From SZUA-117 sp964630795 (GTDB lineage: Bacteria > Pseudomonadota > Gammaproteobacteria > Steroidobacterales > Woeseiaceae), in assembly GCA_964630795.1 (NCBI GenBank), contig CAZVWF010000032.1:1-28021 (forward strand): a stretch of DNA of 28,021 bases, in the 5' to 3' direction. The notes beneath the pieces are model-generated. The model was not told where the DNA came from and made no database searches. It saw nothing but the letters and a program-made list of their open reading frames with translations. A program made the position numbers and the translations under genes. Positions 1-7,889 of the stretch are shown here, one piece after another; position 1 is the stretch's first letter; every line of letters begins with the position of its first letter.

Positions 1-1
1 G

Positions 2-598
2 CCTGTTCCGGGCATGGGGGGCGTCGGCGGTATGGGGGGCGCCGGTAGTGCAACCGGTAACGGCATGGAAGGACAGAATTGTGATCCCGGCGGTACAGGT
101 GGCTGGGGCGGGCCTGATGAAGCCTGCGATGGCAGTGTTGGTCAGTATCCTGGCGAGACTGCGGCAGAGCGCAAGGCGCGTCTCGAAGGGCAGCTCGAAG
201 AATCGGTGGGTGGCTTTGACGAGGTCCTGGCCGATGAGCAGAAAGAAATCTCTACTGTCGGCAGAAACACCGAGGGCTTTGGCGGCGGCCAGGGTGGGGC
301 TGGCTCCGGCCGCGTTGGCCTTGGCGGCCAGGCAGGCGGCCAGTCCGGTGGCAGTGGCGGCGGCGGTGGTGGTGCCGGTGAAACCGGGTCCGTTACGGGT
401 CCCCAGGAACAGAGGGAGGCCTCCGTTGGCGGATTGACCGAAGAAGAAATCAGAGCTCGTACGCCCGATGATATTCCTGATCTCGTGAGCGAGGACATCG
501 TTGCGAAGCAGCTCCGGGAGGCAGCCCTGGCGGAAGACGATCCGGAACTCAGAGAGCGGCTCTGGGAGGAGTACCGGAGCTATAACGATTTGAACTAA
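2..598 (+). CDS. Glycine-rich protein with acidic helical C-terminus (N-terminus outside window)
   Basis: I do not recognise this protein. The frame is open to the left edge of the window (ATG at 14 is preceded in frame by Pro-Val-Pro-Gly codons), so the true start is probably upstream and the N-terminus, including any signal peptide, cannot be seen. Glycine-rich low-complexity segments lie near the start and again about 88-127 residues after the ATG at 14. They are separated by a charged segment containing ERKARLEGQLEES. The last 55 or so residues are acidic and predicted helical (LTEEEIRARTPDDIPDL, then EDDPELRERLWEEYRSYNDL). The gene ends 38 nt before the lipoprotein gene on the same strand, so it probably belongs to the long kinase/FHA/VWA block. 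The glycine-rich part could be a flexible envelope or surface linker. That is inference. Coding status rests on composition, absence of stops and context. Confidence 0.6.
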   Translation, partial: PVPGMGGVGGMGGAGSATGNGMEGQNCDPGGTGGWGGPDEACDGSVGQYPGETAAERKARLEGQLEESVGGFDEVLADEQKEISTVGRNTEGFGGGQGGAGSGRVGLGGQAGGQSGGSGGGGGGAGETGSVTGPQEQREASVGGLTEEEIRARTPDDIPDLVSEDIVAKQLREAALAEDDPELRERLWEEYRSYNDLN

Positions 599-636
599 TT
601 GCCCGGGCCGCGGGTGCGCTGGAATCTCGATACTGA

Positions 637-1887
637 ATGAAGACGAAACTGCCTACGACAATCAAAATAATCGCAGCGCTTGCTGTCACGCTGATCGGTA
701 CGGGTTGCACCGTTTCGGAAGTAATACACGCTGAGCAGACGCAACTCGATGTCGCCTCTCTGCAGGTGTCGGAGGCTTTGCTGCTCGATATCGGCGTCCT
801 GAATTTCGCACCGGGCGTTCCGGAAGACAACGATTCGGAGCAGACCCGCATCTACCCGGAAGTGCGTGAGGCGGAAGCGCGCTATCTCCCGTATCACATC
901 AAGACCACACTGCAGGGCACGGGCTTCTGGGGTGCGGTCCGCGTCATTCCGTCGATGCAGGTTGCGACCGACGTCTATGTAGGCGGCATCATCGAGGAGT
1001 CGGATGGGGAGTTCGTCACCCTGCGTATGCAGGCGCGTGACGCGACCGGTCGATTCTGGTTCGAAGAGACCTATTCGATGCAGACCGGAATTTCGTCGTA
1101 TGCCGAATACAGGGATCGAACGCAGGATCCCTATCAGAAAGTGTTCAACGACTTTGCCAATGACCTGCATTCTTTTGTGCTGACCCTGGAGCCGAAAGAG
1201 ATTGTTCGTATTCGCGAAGTTTCCGAGCTGCAATTTTTTGCTGACATGGCGCCCGATGCCTTCGGCGAGCATTTGGCGTATGACGAAGGTGGCATGGTCA
1301 CTGTGCAGCGGCTGCCGGCGCAGAACGATCCCATGATCGATCGGTTGCGACAGATACGGGAGCGTGATCGTCTCGTCGTCGATACGCTGAACGAGCACTA
1401 CGCAAATTTCTACTATGGCATTGCGCTGCCGTACGAAGGCTGGCGCAAGCGCACACGCGAGCAGTCTGTCGCGTATCGCCAGAACCGCAAGTCGGCTGTG
1501 CAACGTGCGCTTCTTGGCGCCGCCGTTGTTGCCGGGTCGATGGCGGTTGATACCGGCAGCTCCAACTATTCGCGTTACCGGGCTCAGCGGATCGCGCAGT
1601 CAGTGGCAATCAATCGCGGCTGGCGGACCATCATGAATGCGGTCAGGCAGCATCGCGCCGCGGGCATTCATCGCGAGGAAATCAAGGAATTGTCCGAGTC
1701 CTTCGTTGCGGAAGCAGCACCGATGGTTGTGCAGGTGCAGGGCGAAACCATGCGCCTGACCGGCACCGCCGAAGCGCAGTACGAGAGCTGGCGAAAACTC
1801 CTGCGGGAAATCTACGCGACGGAAACCGGTTTTTCCGGGAATATCCAGGTTGGTGACCCGGCAAGGTCGCAGCAACCCTCTTCCTGA
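637..1887 (+). CDS. Predicted outer-membrane lipoprotein of unknown function
   Basis: The protein has 416 residues and starts with a lipoprotein signal peptide: basic MKTK, a hydrophobic core, and a lipobox ending at Cys24 (LIGTGC). Thr at +2 gives no inner-membrane retention signal, so outer-membrane anchoring is likely. The N-terminal half (about 45-150) looks like a compact alpha/beta domain, with LLLDIGVLNFAPGV, YLPYHIKTTLQGTGFWGAV and DVYVGGIIEESDGEF. A short small-residue hydrophobic stretch follows near 288-305 (LLGAAVVAGSMAV). The C-terminus is helical. I recognise no named family. It begins 38 nt after the glycine-rich gene and ends 12 nt before the kinase gene, suggesting co-transcription and a role as the outer-membrane component of the same machine. 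Start choice rests on the signal peptide; there is no strong Shine-Dalgarno sequence. Confidence 0.85.
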   Translation: MKTKLPTTIKIIAALAVTLIGTGCTVSEVIHAEQTQLDVASLQVSEALLLDIGVLNFAPGVPEDNDSEQTRIYPEVREAEARYLPYHIKTTLQGTGFWGAVRVIPSMQVATDVYVGGIIEESDGEFVTLRMQARDATGRFWFEETYSMQTGISSYAEYRDRTQDPYQKVFNDFANDLHSFVLTLEPKEIVRIREVSELQFFADMAPDAFGEHLAYDEGGMVTVQRLPAQNDPMIDRLRQIRERDRLVVDTLNEHYANFYYGIALPYEGWRKRTREQSVAYRQNRKSAVQRALLGAAVVAGSMAVDTGSSNYSRYRAQRIAQSVAINRGWRTIMNAVRQHRAAGIHREEIKELSESFVAEAAPMVVQVQGETMRLTGTAEAQYESWRKLLREIYATETGFSGNIQVGDPARSQQPSS

Positions 1888-1899
1888 CCTGTCTCCCGT

Positions 1900-4272
1900 A
1901 TGCGGATCCTCGATGAAGGTGCGCGACTCGCGGACAGATATACGCTGAATCGCCGCATAGGATCGAGCGGTCATTCAGACGTATGGTTGGCGGCAGATCG
2001 CACCACGGATTCCACCGTCGTGCTCAAATTTCTCAACCCGGAAGTGGCGAGCGACCCGGCTCAAAAGAATCTCCTGCAGCGCGAGTGGCGTATCGGCAGT
2101 CGCCTGATGCACCCGAACATAATTCGTGTCTTCGAGTTTCATGATGATCCCGAAGGTGCGTATTTCGGCCAGCAGTTTGTCGGTGAAGTGAACATCGGTG
2201 TACTGGCAGGCAGTGATCCGGCCGACTCGATGCGTCCGCTTGGCCTGATCGCCGACGCGCTTCGCTATGCCCACGGAAAGAATGTGATTCATCGAGACAT
2301 AAAGGCGGCAAACATTCTGCTGGACAGTCGCGGTGTACCCTGTCTCGTCGACTTCGGGGTCGCCGCGAACGATGACAGCACCATGGTCGCCGGAAGTGGT
2401 TCGGACATCGCGATGAGTCCCGCGCAACGCGCCGGTGGCGCCGCCAGTTCAGCGGACGATATCTTTGCGCTCGGCGTGCTGATGCACGAATTACTCACCG
2501 GGTTGCCGCCTGGTGGTGAGGCGCATCATGTGCCCGCCGCGGCCCTTGCGGATGGTGCGCCGATCCCCGGTGCGCTGTTCAGACTGTTAGAGGACATGCT
2601 GAACCTGGACTCCCGGATGCGGCCGGATGCGGAATCCGTAGCGGTGCGACTGGCGGAGGCGGGGTTTCCCGCGGGTGCGGCGCCTGCGCGTTACGTCAAA
2701 GGTAAAAGCGCAAACGTCGACGTGTTTGATCGGGTCGAGCCTGTACAAACGAAGCGCCGGCAACCGGTGGAACAAGCACTGTCGAAGCAGACAGCGGGAA
2801 GCAACAGCGGTATTGCTCCGCCAGTGCTGTACGGTGGTCTGGGCGCTGCGCTGCTTGTCTTTCTCGGCGTCATCTTTGTCTTGCCCGGTCTTGTCGACCG
2901 TGACGCGCCGACGGCGGTCACCGAATCGACCGGGGCAACGGCGCCGGATGACGAGTTCAGCGTGGAATCCGTCGCCGAGGATGGCGGTACCAGTGCCGTA
3001 CGGCCAACCGGAGACACCGCTTTCAGCGAAAATCGGGGTGGTATCGGTGGCACGAAAATCGATACGGATGACGCGCTGGGCGACCTGTTGTCGCAGTTGG
3101 AGCGATTGCGGTATCGCGCGATTGATCGCTGGGGCGGGCAGGAATACCTGGATGCTGTCGACGTCTACAACGAGGGCGACCAGGCCTATGTTGATCGCAA
3201 TTATCGGCTGGCGGGCGAGAAGTACCGCGAGGCGAGCCGGGTGCTGGCACCCTTTTTCGATCGCATCGACGCGGTCTTCGAAGAGACCATGCAATCTGCA
3301 GAGGCGGCGTTCGACCAGGAGGATGCGCCGGAGGCCGTCCGGCTTTACGATCTGGCGGTATCGATCACGCCGGGCAACCGGGCCGCAGAGGCAGGACTGC
3401 AACGCGCTCAAAACCTCGATTCGGTATTGTCATTGATGGCGCAAGGTATCCGCTTTGAAACTGACCTCGAACTGGATGCGGCAAAACTGGCTTTCGAACG
3501 GGCGCTGGAAATCGACGCGCTTTGGGAGCCTGCCGCCATTGCGCTGGCCCGGGTCGAGCAGGCCATCCGCGAGCTGTCATTCGCGCAACGCATGACGGAG
3601 GGTTTCGATGCGCTTGGGAGAGGCGAATTCGATTCTGCGCGTGCCGCATTCAACGCGGCGAAATTGCTGAATCCCGATTCGCCGGAACCACAGGACGGGC
3701 TCTTGCAGCTGGACCAGGAGATGCGCCTTGCCGAGATTCGCCGCCTGGAAGTGGAAGCGCGCGGCCACGATGATGCAGAGGAATGGGAAACGTCGGTGTC
3801 GGTGTATGCGGATATTCTGAAGATTGACGGTGATTTGCTGTTTGCGCAGGAAGGCCTGACCAACGCGAGGTCGCGGGTTGCATTGCACGCCCGCTTGCAG
3901 GCCTACATTGACGACCCGGACAACCTGAGTGAACAGGCCAACATGCATAGCGCAACGCAGCTGTTACTCGAGATTACGCGCATTCAGCCGACAGGGCCGC
4001 GACTCGATGACCAGAAGACCGAGCTGTCGCGCCTTCTCAAGCGCGCCGCAACCCCCCTCACTGTCAGGCTCGTTTCGGACAACGCGACCGAGGTGATGTT
4101 GTTCAAAGTGGGCCGCTTTGGAACGTTTGCCAATCGGCAGGTTGAATTATTGCCCGGCAATTATGTTGCTGTCGGCATTCGGCAAGGCTACCGTGACGTT
4201 CGCGTGGAATTCCGCGTCGCACCGGAAATCGATATACCGCCGATTGTCGTGCAGTGCGAGGAACCGATTTGA
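1900..4272 (+). CDS. Transmembrane Ser/Thr protein kinase with TPR-like periplasmic region
   Basis: This is a Hanks-type kinase of 790 residues. Kinase domain about 14-255: degenerate glycine loop (RIGSSGHSDVWLA), Lys43 in VVLKFL, Glu62 as the likely salt-bridge partner, catalytic HRD at 131-133 in VIHRDIKAANILL, DFG at 151-153, and SADDIFALGVLMHELLTG for the F helix. The activation segment is short and its usual APE is replaced by SPAQ near 173-176. A single transmembrane helix lies near 308-330, followed by an acidic linker. A TPR-like helical region spans about 395-700 (for example DRNYRLAGEKYREASRVL and AFERALEIDALWEPA). A final beta-rich domain (about 715-790) resembles a PEGA domain. 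The expected topology is cytoplasmic kinase and periplasmic C-terminal half, so it could sense an envelope state and phosphorylate Thr sites read by the two FHA-bearing neighbours. Catalytic residues suggest activity; substrates are unknown. Confidence 0.93.
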   Translation: MRILDEGARLADRYTLNRRIGSSGHSDVWLAADRTTDSTVVLKFLNPEVASDPAQKNLLQREWRIGSRLMHPNIIRVFEFHDDPEGAYFGQQFVGEVNIGVLAGSDPADSMRPLGLIADALRYAHGKNVIHRDIKAANILLDSRGVPCLVDFGVAANDDSTMVAGSGSDIAMSPAQRAGGAASSADDIFALGVLMHELLTGLPPGGEAHHVPAAALADGAPIPGALFRLLEDMLNLDSRMRPDAESVAVRLAEAGFPAGAAPARYVKGKSANVDVFDRVEPVQTKRRQPVEQALSKQTAGSNSGIAPPVLYGGLGAALLVFLGVIFVLPGLVDRDAPTAVTESTGATAPDDEFSVESVAEDGGTSAVRPTGDTAFSENRGGIGGTKIDTDDALGDLLSQLERLRYRAIDRWGGQEYLDAVDVYNEGDQAYVDRNYRLAGEKYREASRVLAPFFDRIDAVFEETMQSAEAAFDQEDAPEAVRLYDLAVSITPGNRAAEAGLQRAQNLDSVLSLMAQGIRFETDLELDAAKLAFERALEIDALWEPAAIALARVEQAIRELSFAQRMTEGFDALGRGEFDSARAAFNAAKLLNPDSPEPQDGLLQLDQEMRLAEIRRLEVEARGHDDAEEWETSVSVYADILKIDGDLLFAQEGLTNARSRVALHARLQAYIDDPDNLSEQANMHSATQLLLEITRIQPTGPRLDDQKTELSRLLKRAATPLTVRLVSDNATEVMLFKVGRFGTFANRQVELLPGNYVAVGIRQGYRDVRVEFRVAPEIDIPPIVVQCEEPI

Positions 4273-6695
4273 GGTTTACGGCTATCAGGATCATTGACAG
4301 CGAAGGCGAGCGCCAGCTCGACCTGTCGCGCCTGCCAATCCGGCTGGGTACTGGCAATGACTGTGAAGTTCGCGTCCCGGGCCCCGGTAGTGCGGCGGTT
4401 GCATTGCTCGATGAGCTCGATGGCGAACCGTTTGTGCAGCCTGTTGGCACCGGCAACGACCTGACCGTCAATGACGAACCATTGCAGGCATCGCGCAAAC
4501 TGGTTGCAGGTGATGTGATCGGATTCTTCGGTACCGAGATACGTATCGGTGATAGCGACGGGTCGCTGCTGCTTAACGTGGAACTCGAGGGTAGTGCGTA
4601 TGTGACCCGGCCACCGGAACTGTCTGGTACCGCGGAGGACGCCGCGGAGGAGACTATCGTTGCCACAGCATTTCGACGGGCAGCGGATACGGCGCCAGTT
4701 GAAATCGAGACCAAAGGGATGCCCTGGCAGTCGATTGTCGCCGGTGTCATCGGTGTGCTCGTACTGGTGTCATGGCTCTTGTTTACCTCGAAATCGATTC
4801 AGTTCGATGTGCAGCCCGCGGGCGCTGATGCGGTCACGGTCAGTGGCGGTTGGTTCCAGTTACCCGCCGGAGAGCGCCTGTTATTGCGCGAAGGTAACCA
4901 CACTGTTCATGCCAGGAAGCAAGGCTATTACGACGTCGATCAGACGATAGAGATCGGCGAAGAGCCGAGCCGGACTATCGTCATCGAGATGCGCAAGCTG
5001 CCCGGACAGTTGACGGTCGTTACGGTCCCGCCGGTGGACGCGATTGTGACGGTCGACGACACCCGTGTGGGTAACGCACCCTACGGGCCGCTCGAAGTGG
5101 AGCCCGGCACGCATTCAATTTCTGTAGAGGCCGACCGATTCCTGCCGTACTTGCACCGGCTTTCTGTTCCCGGACTGGGGCTTCAGCAGCAACTGGAAGT
5201 CCAGCTTGTGCCATTGTGGGCTGACGTCGACATTTCCTCGAATCCGTCCGGAGCGGCTGTTTACCGTGGCAACGAACAAATTGGTGAGACGCCGATGCGC
5301 CTCGAGCTCATGGAGGGCTCGCATTCGCTCAGCATGATCAAGGACGGCTTCAAGGCCAGGGATTTCACCGTGGACACTCAGGCCAACGTCGACCTGGTCC
5401 TGCCGGCGTTCGAACTCGAACCCGCCAATGCGCGGCTGATCGTTAACTCGATTCCACGTGGTGCAAATGTGACGGTCGACGGACGGTATCGCGGTCAGTC
5501 GCCCGTGGATGTCTACCTGTCGCCGGACGTGGATTACCAGATCGGACTGTCCAGGGCCGGATACGGATCGACGACGCGGCAGATACGGCTGCAGGCGGCA
5601 GCGTCTCGCGAAATCACCGTGGACCTTACGGCCAGGACCGGCGAGGTGACGGTTCAGGTGTTACCGGGCGATGCAACGATCCTGATCGACGGTCAGGCGA
5701 GGGGGACGGGCAACGTAACGCTGAAGCTGGCTTCCGCGCCGCATCGGCTCGAAGTTCGCCGCGAAGGCTATGTTTCACAGTCGCGTGAAATCGTGCCTCG
5801 TCCGGGTTACCCGCAAAGTATTCGTGTGCAGTTGCTTTCCGAGGCTGCGATGATTGCGCAGAGTACCGCCAATACGATGACGACCTCGCAGGGCCAGGAA
5901 TTGCGGCGCGTCGAGCCGGGCAGTTTCTCGCTGGGTACGTCGCGACGGGAGCAGGGTCGACAGGCCAATGAGGTCATCGTGCCGGTGACGATCACCAAAC
6001 CCTATTTCATCGGCGTGAAAGAGGTTACCAATCGTGAGTTCCGACGCTTCAAGCAGAACCACGATTCCGGCGGCGCAACACACGTTGCCCTGAACGGTGA
6101 CATGAATCCGGTCGCGAACGTCACCTGGGACGATGCGATCGAGTACCTGAACTGGCTGAGTGCACAGGAAGGCCTGACACCGGCCTATGAAAAAGTGTTT
6201 GAGCGCTGGCAGCCCGTGTCGCCGACACCGAACGGTTATCGTCTGCCCACAGAGGCGGAGTGGGTCTGGGCGATTCGATACGCTGGCAGACCGAATGCGC
6301 CGGTCTTTCCCTGGGGAAACCGTCTGCCGCCGCGACCCGAGAGTGGCAACTGGGCGGGTCGTTCCGCTAACGGGCTGGTGCGTACCCTGATTCCCGGCTG
6401 GGACGACGGCTATGCGTCGACGGCGCCGGTCGGCACGTTTCGGCCAAATTCCCTCGGGATCTTCGATGGCGGGGGCAATGTGGCTGAATGGGTGCAGGAC
6501 TACTACTCCGTCCCGACCCCCGGACGTACCGAGGCTATCAATAACCCGCAGGGTCCCCGACGCGGCACCAATCGTGTGATCCGCGGCTCGAGCTGGGGCC
6601 ATGCCGGCATTCGCGAATTGCGCCACGGATTTCGCAATTTTGGCAGTAGTTCGTACTGGGACGTTGGCTTCCGAATCGCAAGGAATGTAGAGTAA
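4254..6695 (+). CDS. FHA-like / TM / PEGA repeats / FGE-sulfatase-type domain protein
   Basis: The protein has up to 813 residues. Residues about 10-110 look like an FHA domain (LPIRLGTGNDCEVRVPG, later VAGDVIGFFGTEIRIGD), but the SRRH and GTF-NG signatures of true phosphothreonine readers are not evident. One transmembrane helix lies at about 160-178. Residues about 185-535 hold several PEGA-type beta repeats (ANARLIVNSIPRGANVTVDG, GEVTVQVLPGDATILIDG). Residues about 542-813 form a formylglycine-generating-enzyme/sulfatase-modifying-factor fold: YRLPTEAEWVWAIRYAG, FPWGN, LGIFDGGGNVAEWVQDYY, VIRGSSWGH, DVGFRIARNVE. This domain has no cysteine at all, so the copper-binding cysteine pair of true FGE is missing and a binding or structural role is more likely. 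The start is uncertain: GTG at 4254 overlaps the kinase gene by 19 nt, and TTG at 4269 is an alternative. The overlap argues for translational coupling to the kinase. Confidence 0.9.
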   Translation: MRGTDLRFTAIRIIDSEGERQLDLSRLPIRLGTGNDCEVRVPGPGSAAVALLDELDGEPFVQPVGTGNDLTVNDEPLQASRKLVAGDVIGFFGTEIRIGDSDGSLLLNVELEGSAYVTRPPELSGTAEDAAEETIVATAFRRAADTAPVEIETKGMPWQSIVAGVIGVLVLVSWLLFTSKSIQFDVQPAGADAVTVSGGWFQLPAGERLLLREGNHTVHARKQGYYDVDQTIEIGEEPSRTIVIEMRKLPGQLTVVTVPPVDAIVTVDDTRVGNAPYGPLEVEPGTHSISVEADRFLPYLHRLSVPGLGLQQQLEVQLVPLWADVDISSNPSGAAVYRGNEQIGETPMRLELMEGSHSLSMIKDGFKARDFTVDTQANVDLVLPAFELEPANARLIVNSIPRGANVTVDGRYRGQSPVDVYLSPDVDYQIGLSRAGYGSTTRQIRLQAAASREITVDLTARTGEVTVQVLPGDATILIDGQARGTGNVTLKLASAPHRLEVRREGYVSQSREIVPRPGYPQSIRVQLLSEAAMIAQSTANTMTTSQGQELRRVEPGSFSLGTSRREQGRQANEVIVPVTITKPYFIGVKEVTNREFRRFKQNHDSGGATHVALNGDMNPVANVTWDDAIEYLNWLSAQEGLTPAYEKVFERWQPVSPTPNGYRLPTEAEWVWAIRYAGRPNAPVFPWGNRLPPRPESGNWAGRSANGLVRTLIPGWDDGYASTAPVGTFRPNSLGIFDGGGNVAEWVQDYYSVPTPGRTEAINNPQGPRRGTNRVIRGSSWGHAGIRELRHGFRNFGSSSYWDVGFRIARNVE

Positions 6696-6761
6696 AAACT
6701 TCGGACTAATTAGGGGTTTACGTGGTCCAATGGAAGGGCACTTAGGCCGGGTGAAAGAGCA

Positions 6762-7034
6762 ATGTCGAAATACCTGATCATGCTGAGTCTGCTGGCATTC
6801 TTGGTCGGTCCGGCCTGGACGCAGGACGAGGAGGCGGCAGCAGGGCCGGCTGAGGCGGAAGAGACCGATGCGGGTAGAGCACCGTCGGAGGAGCTGACGG
6901 GTGCGACTGAAGACGAAGACGAGATCGACGATTCCGATCTCGACGAACAGACCTACGAAGAGGACGACGACGACTTCGTTCCCACCGAAGAAATCCCGGC
7001 CGACGAGCCGATTCCGTTTCCATCCAACATTTGA
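6762..7034 (+). CDS. Small, strongly acidic exported protein
   Basis: The product has 90 residues. It has an N-terminal signal peptide (MSKYLIMLSLLAFLVGPAWT) with probable cleavage near residue 20, although the site is not a classical AXA. Of the roughly 70 mature residues 29 are Asp or Glu and only one is basic (Arg), including a run of four Asp. The C-terminus is proline-rich (IPADEPIPFPSN). I recognise no family. It lies 66 nt after the FGE-like gene and 40 nt before the MotA/TolQ-like gene on the same strand, with a weak purine-rich ribosome-binding region (GTGAAAGAG) upstream of the ATG. A disordered, acidic periplasmic factor, possibly metal-binding or electrostatic, is conceivable but unproven. 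The exported N-terminus and conserved spacing make it likely to be real despite its size. Confidence 0.65.
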   Translation: MSKYLIMLSLLAFLVGPAWTQDEEAAAGPAEAEETDAGRAPSEELTGATEDEDEIDDSDLDEQTYEEDDDDFVPTEEIPADEPIPFPSNI

Positions 7035-7074
7035 TGCCCGGCCGCCACCCACGCGGGCCCGAGAGATACGCCAG

Positions 7075-7875
7075 ATGAAGAAAAAAACCATCCCGGTCGA
7101 ATTCGTGTACCAGCTTTTTGCGCTGATCATTTCAATTATTATTGTGCACGCTGTCTATGTATCAATGGTGCGTCCCAACGCGACGGAGGTACTGGAACAG
7201 CAGGCGATCGAGGCGGCTGCCAATCCGGATTACATTCGCGAGCGCTCAACCTGGGTGTTGATCAAGGATCTCGAACAGGAGGCCTGTTTCGTGCTGATGT
7301 TCTGGGCGCTGGCCATCATGGGTTACAAGGCGCGGGAAATCCTCCGTGAGCGCAATCTGCTGGACGTAGATCTCGTCCCGATAGCGGAGGGGATGCGAAT
7401 ATTGCCGGAGGATACGCGCGAATTTGCGCGCCAGGTCGAAGCCTTGCCCGATGATCACCAGGGAATGTTGCTGCCCCGCTCACTGATGAATGCACTGCGA
7501 CGATTCAATTCGACGCGCAACATCCAGGACGTATCCAGCAGTACCAACATCGTGTTCGAATCCGAGGCGGATCGCCTGGAGTCTGAATTATCGATGATTC
7601 GCTACATTTCCTGGGCGATTCCTTCGATCGGATTTATCGGCACCGTCCGTGGTATCGGTGAGGCGCTCGCCCAGGCGGACAAGGCCGTGCAGGGCGATAT
7701 CGCCGGCGTTACCCAGAGTCTGGGCGTTGCCTTCAACTCGACGTTTATCGCGCTCCTGATCAGTATTTTCCTGATGTTCCTGGTCTACCAGCTCCAGCTT
7801 TTGCAGGAGCGACTGGTCTTCGACAGCCAGAATTACGTCGACGACAAGTTGATTCGCCATATGCAGGGTGACTGA
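7075..7875 (+). CDS. MotA/TolQ/ExbB-family proton-channel-like membrane protein
   Basis: The protein has 266 residues. Four hydrophobic segments are visible: about 10-31, 69-86, 178-198 and 217-241. The last two carry the family hallmark. IPSIGFIGTVRGIGEAL (about 182-198) matches the GTV/GTVxG motif of MotA/TolQ/ExbB, and SLGVAFNSTFIALLISIF (about 215-232) matches the conserved Thr-containing final helix. A cytoplasmic loop of about 90 residues separates TM2 and TM3, as in ExbB/TolQ. In characterised members five such subunits surround two TolR/ExbD/MotB helices and use proton flow to drive motion. The frame runs open further upstream to 6901, but that stretch overlaps the acidic-protein gene and has no matching composition. 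ATG 7075, preceded by GAGAG, is the right start. No separate ExbD/TolR gene follows; the two VWA proteins at 9250 and 10347 are the best candidate partners. Confidence 0.9.
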   Translation: MKKKTIPVEFVYQLFALIISIIIVHAVYVSMVRPNATEVLEQQAIEAAANPDYIRERSTWVLIKDLEQEACFVLMFWALAIMGYKAREILRERNLLDVDLVPIAEGMRILPEDTREFARQVEALPDDHQGMLLPRSLMNALRRFNSTRNIQDVSSSTNIVFESEADRLESELSMIRYISWAIPSIGFIGTVRGIGEALAQADKAVQGDIAGVTQSLGVAFNSTFIALLISIFLMFLVYQLQLLQERLVFDSQNYVDDKLIRHMQGD

Positions 7876-7889
7876 CAGGATTCGTCGTC

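Noticed and set aside
595..1503. 302-codon open frame on the minus strand
   Set aside because: It is antisense to the lipoprotein gene with its clear lipobox and has a shadow-like composition.
6901..7074. N-terminal extension of the MotA/TolQ-like gene to an ATG at 6901
   Set aside because: The extension overlaps the acidic-protein gene and is a Thr/Arg/Pro-rich translation of its Asp/Glu codons. ATG 7075 begins directly before TM1.
5775..7130. Long 451-codon open frame on the minus strand
   Set aside because: It lies antisense to the FGE-like, acidic-protein and MotA-like genes, all of which have recognisable domains or signals. Its sequence is arginine-rich with no domain, as expected for a shadow frame in GC-rich DNA.
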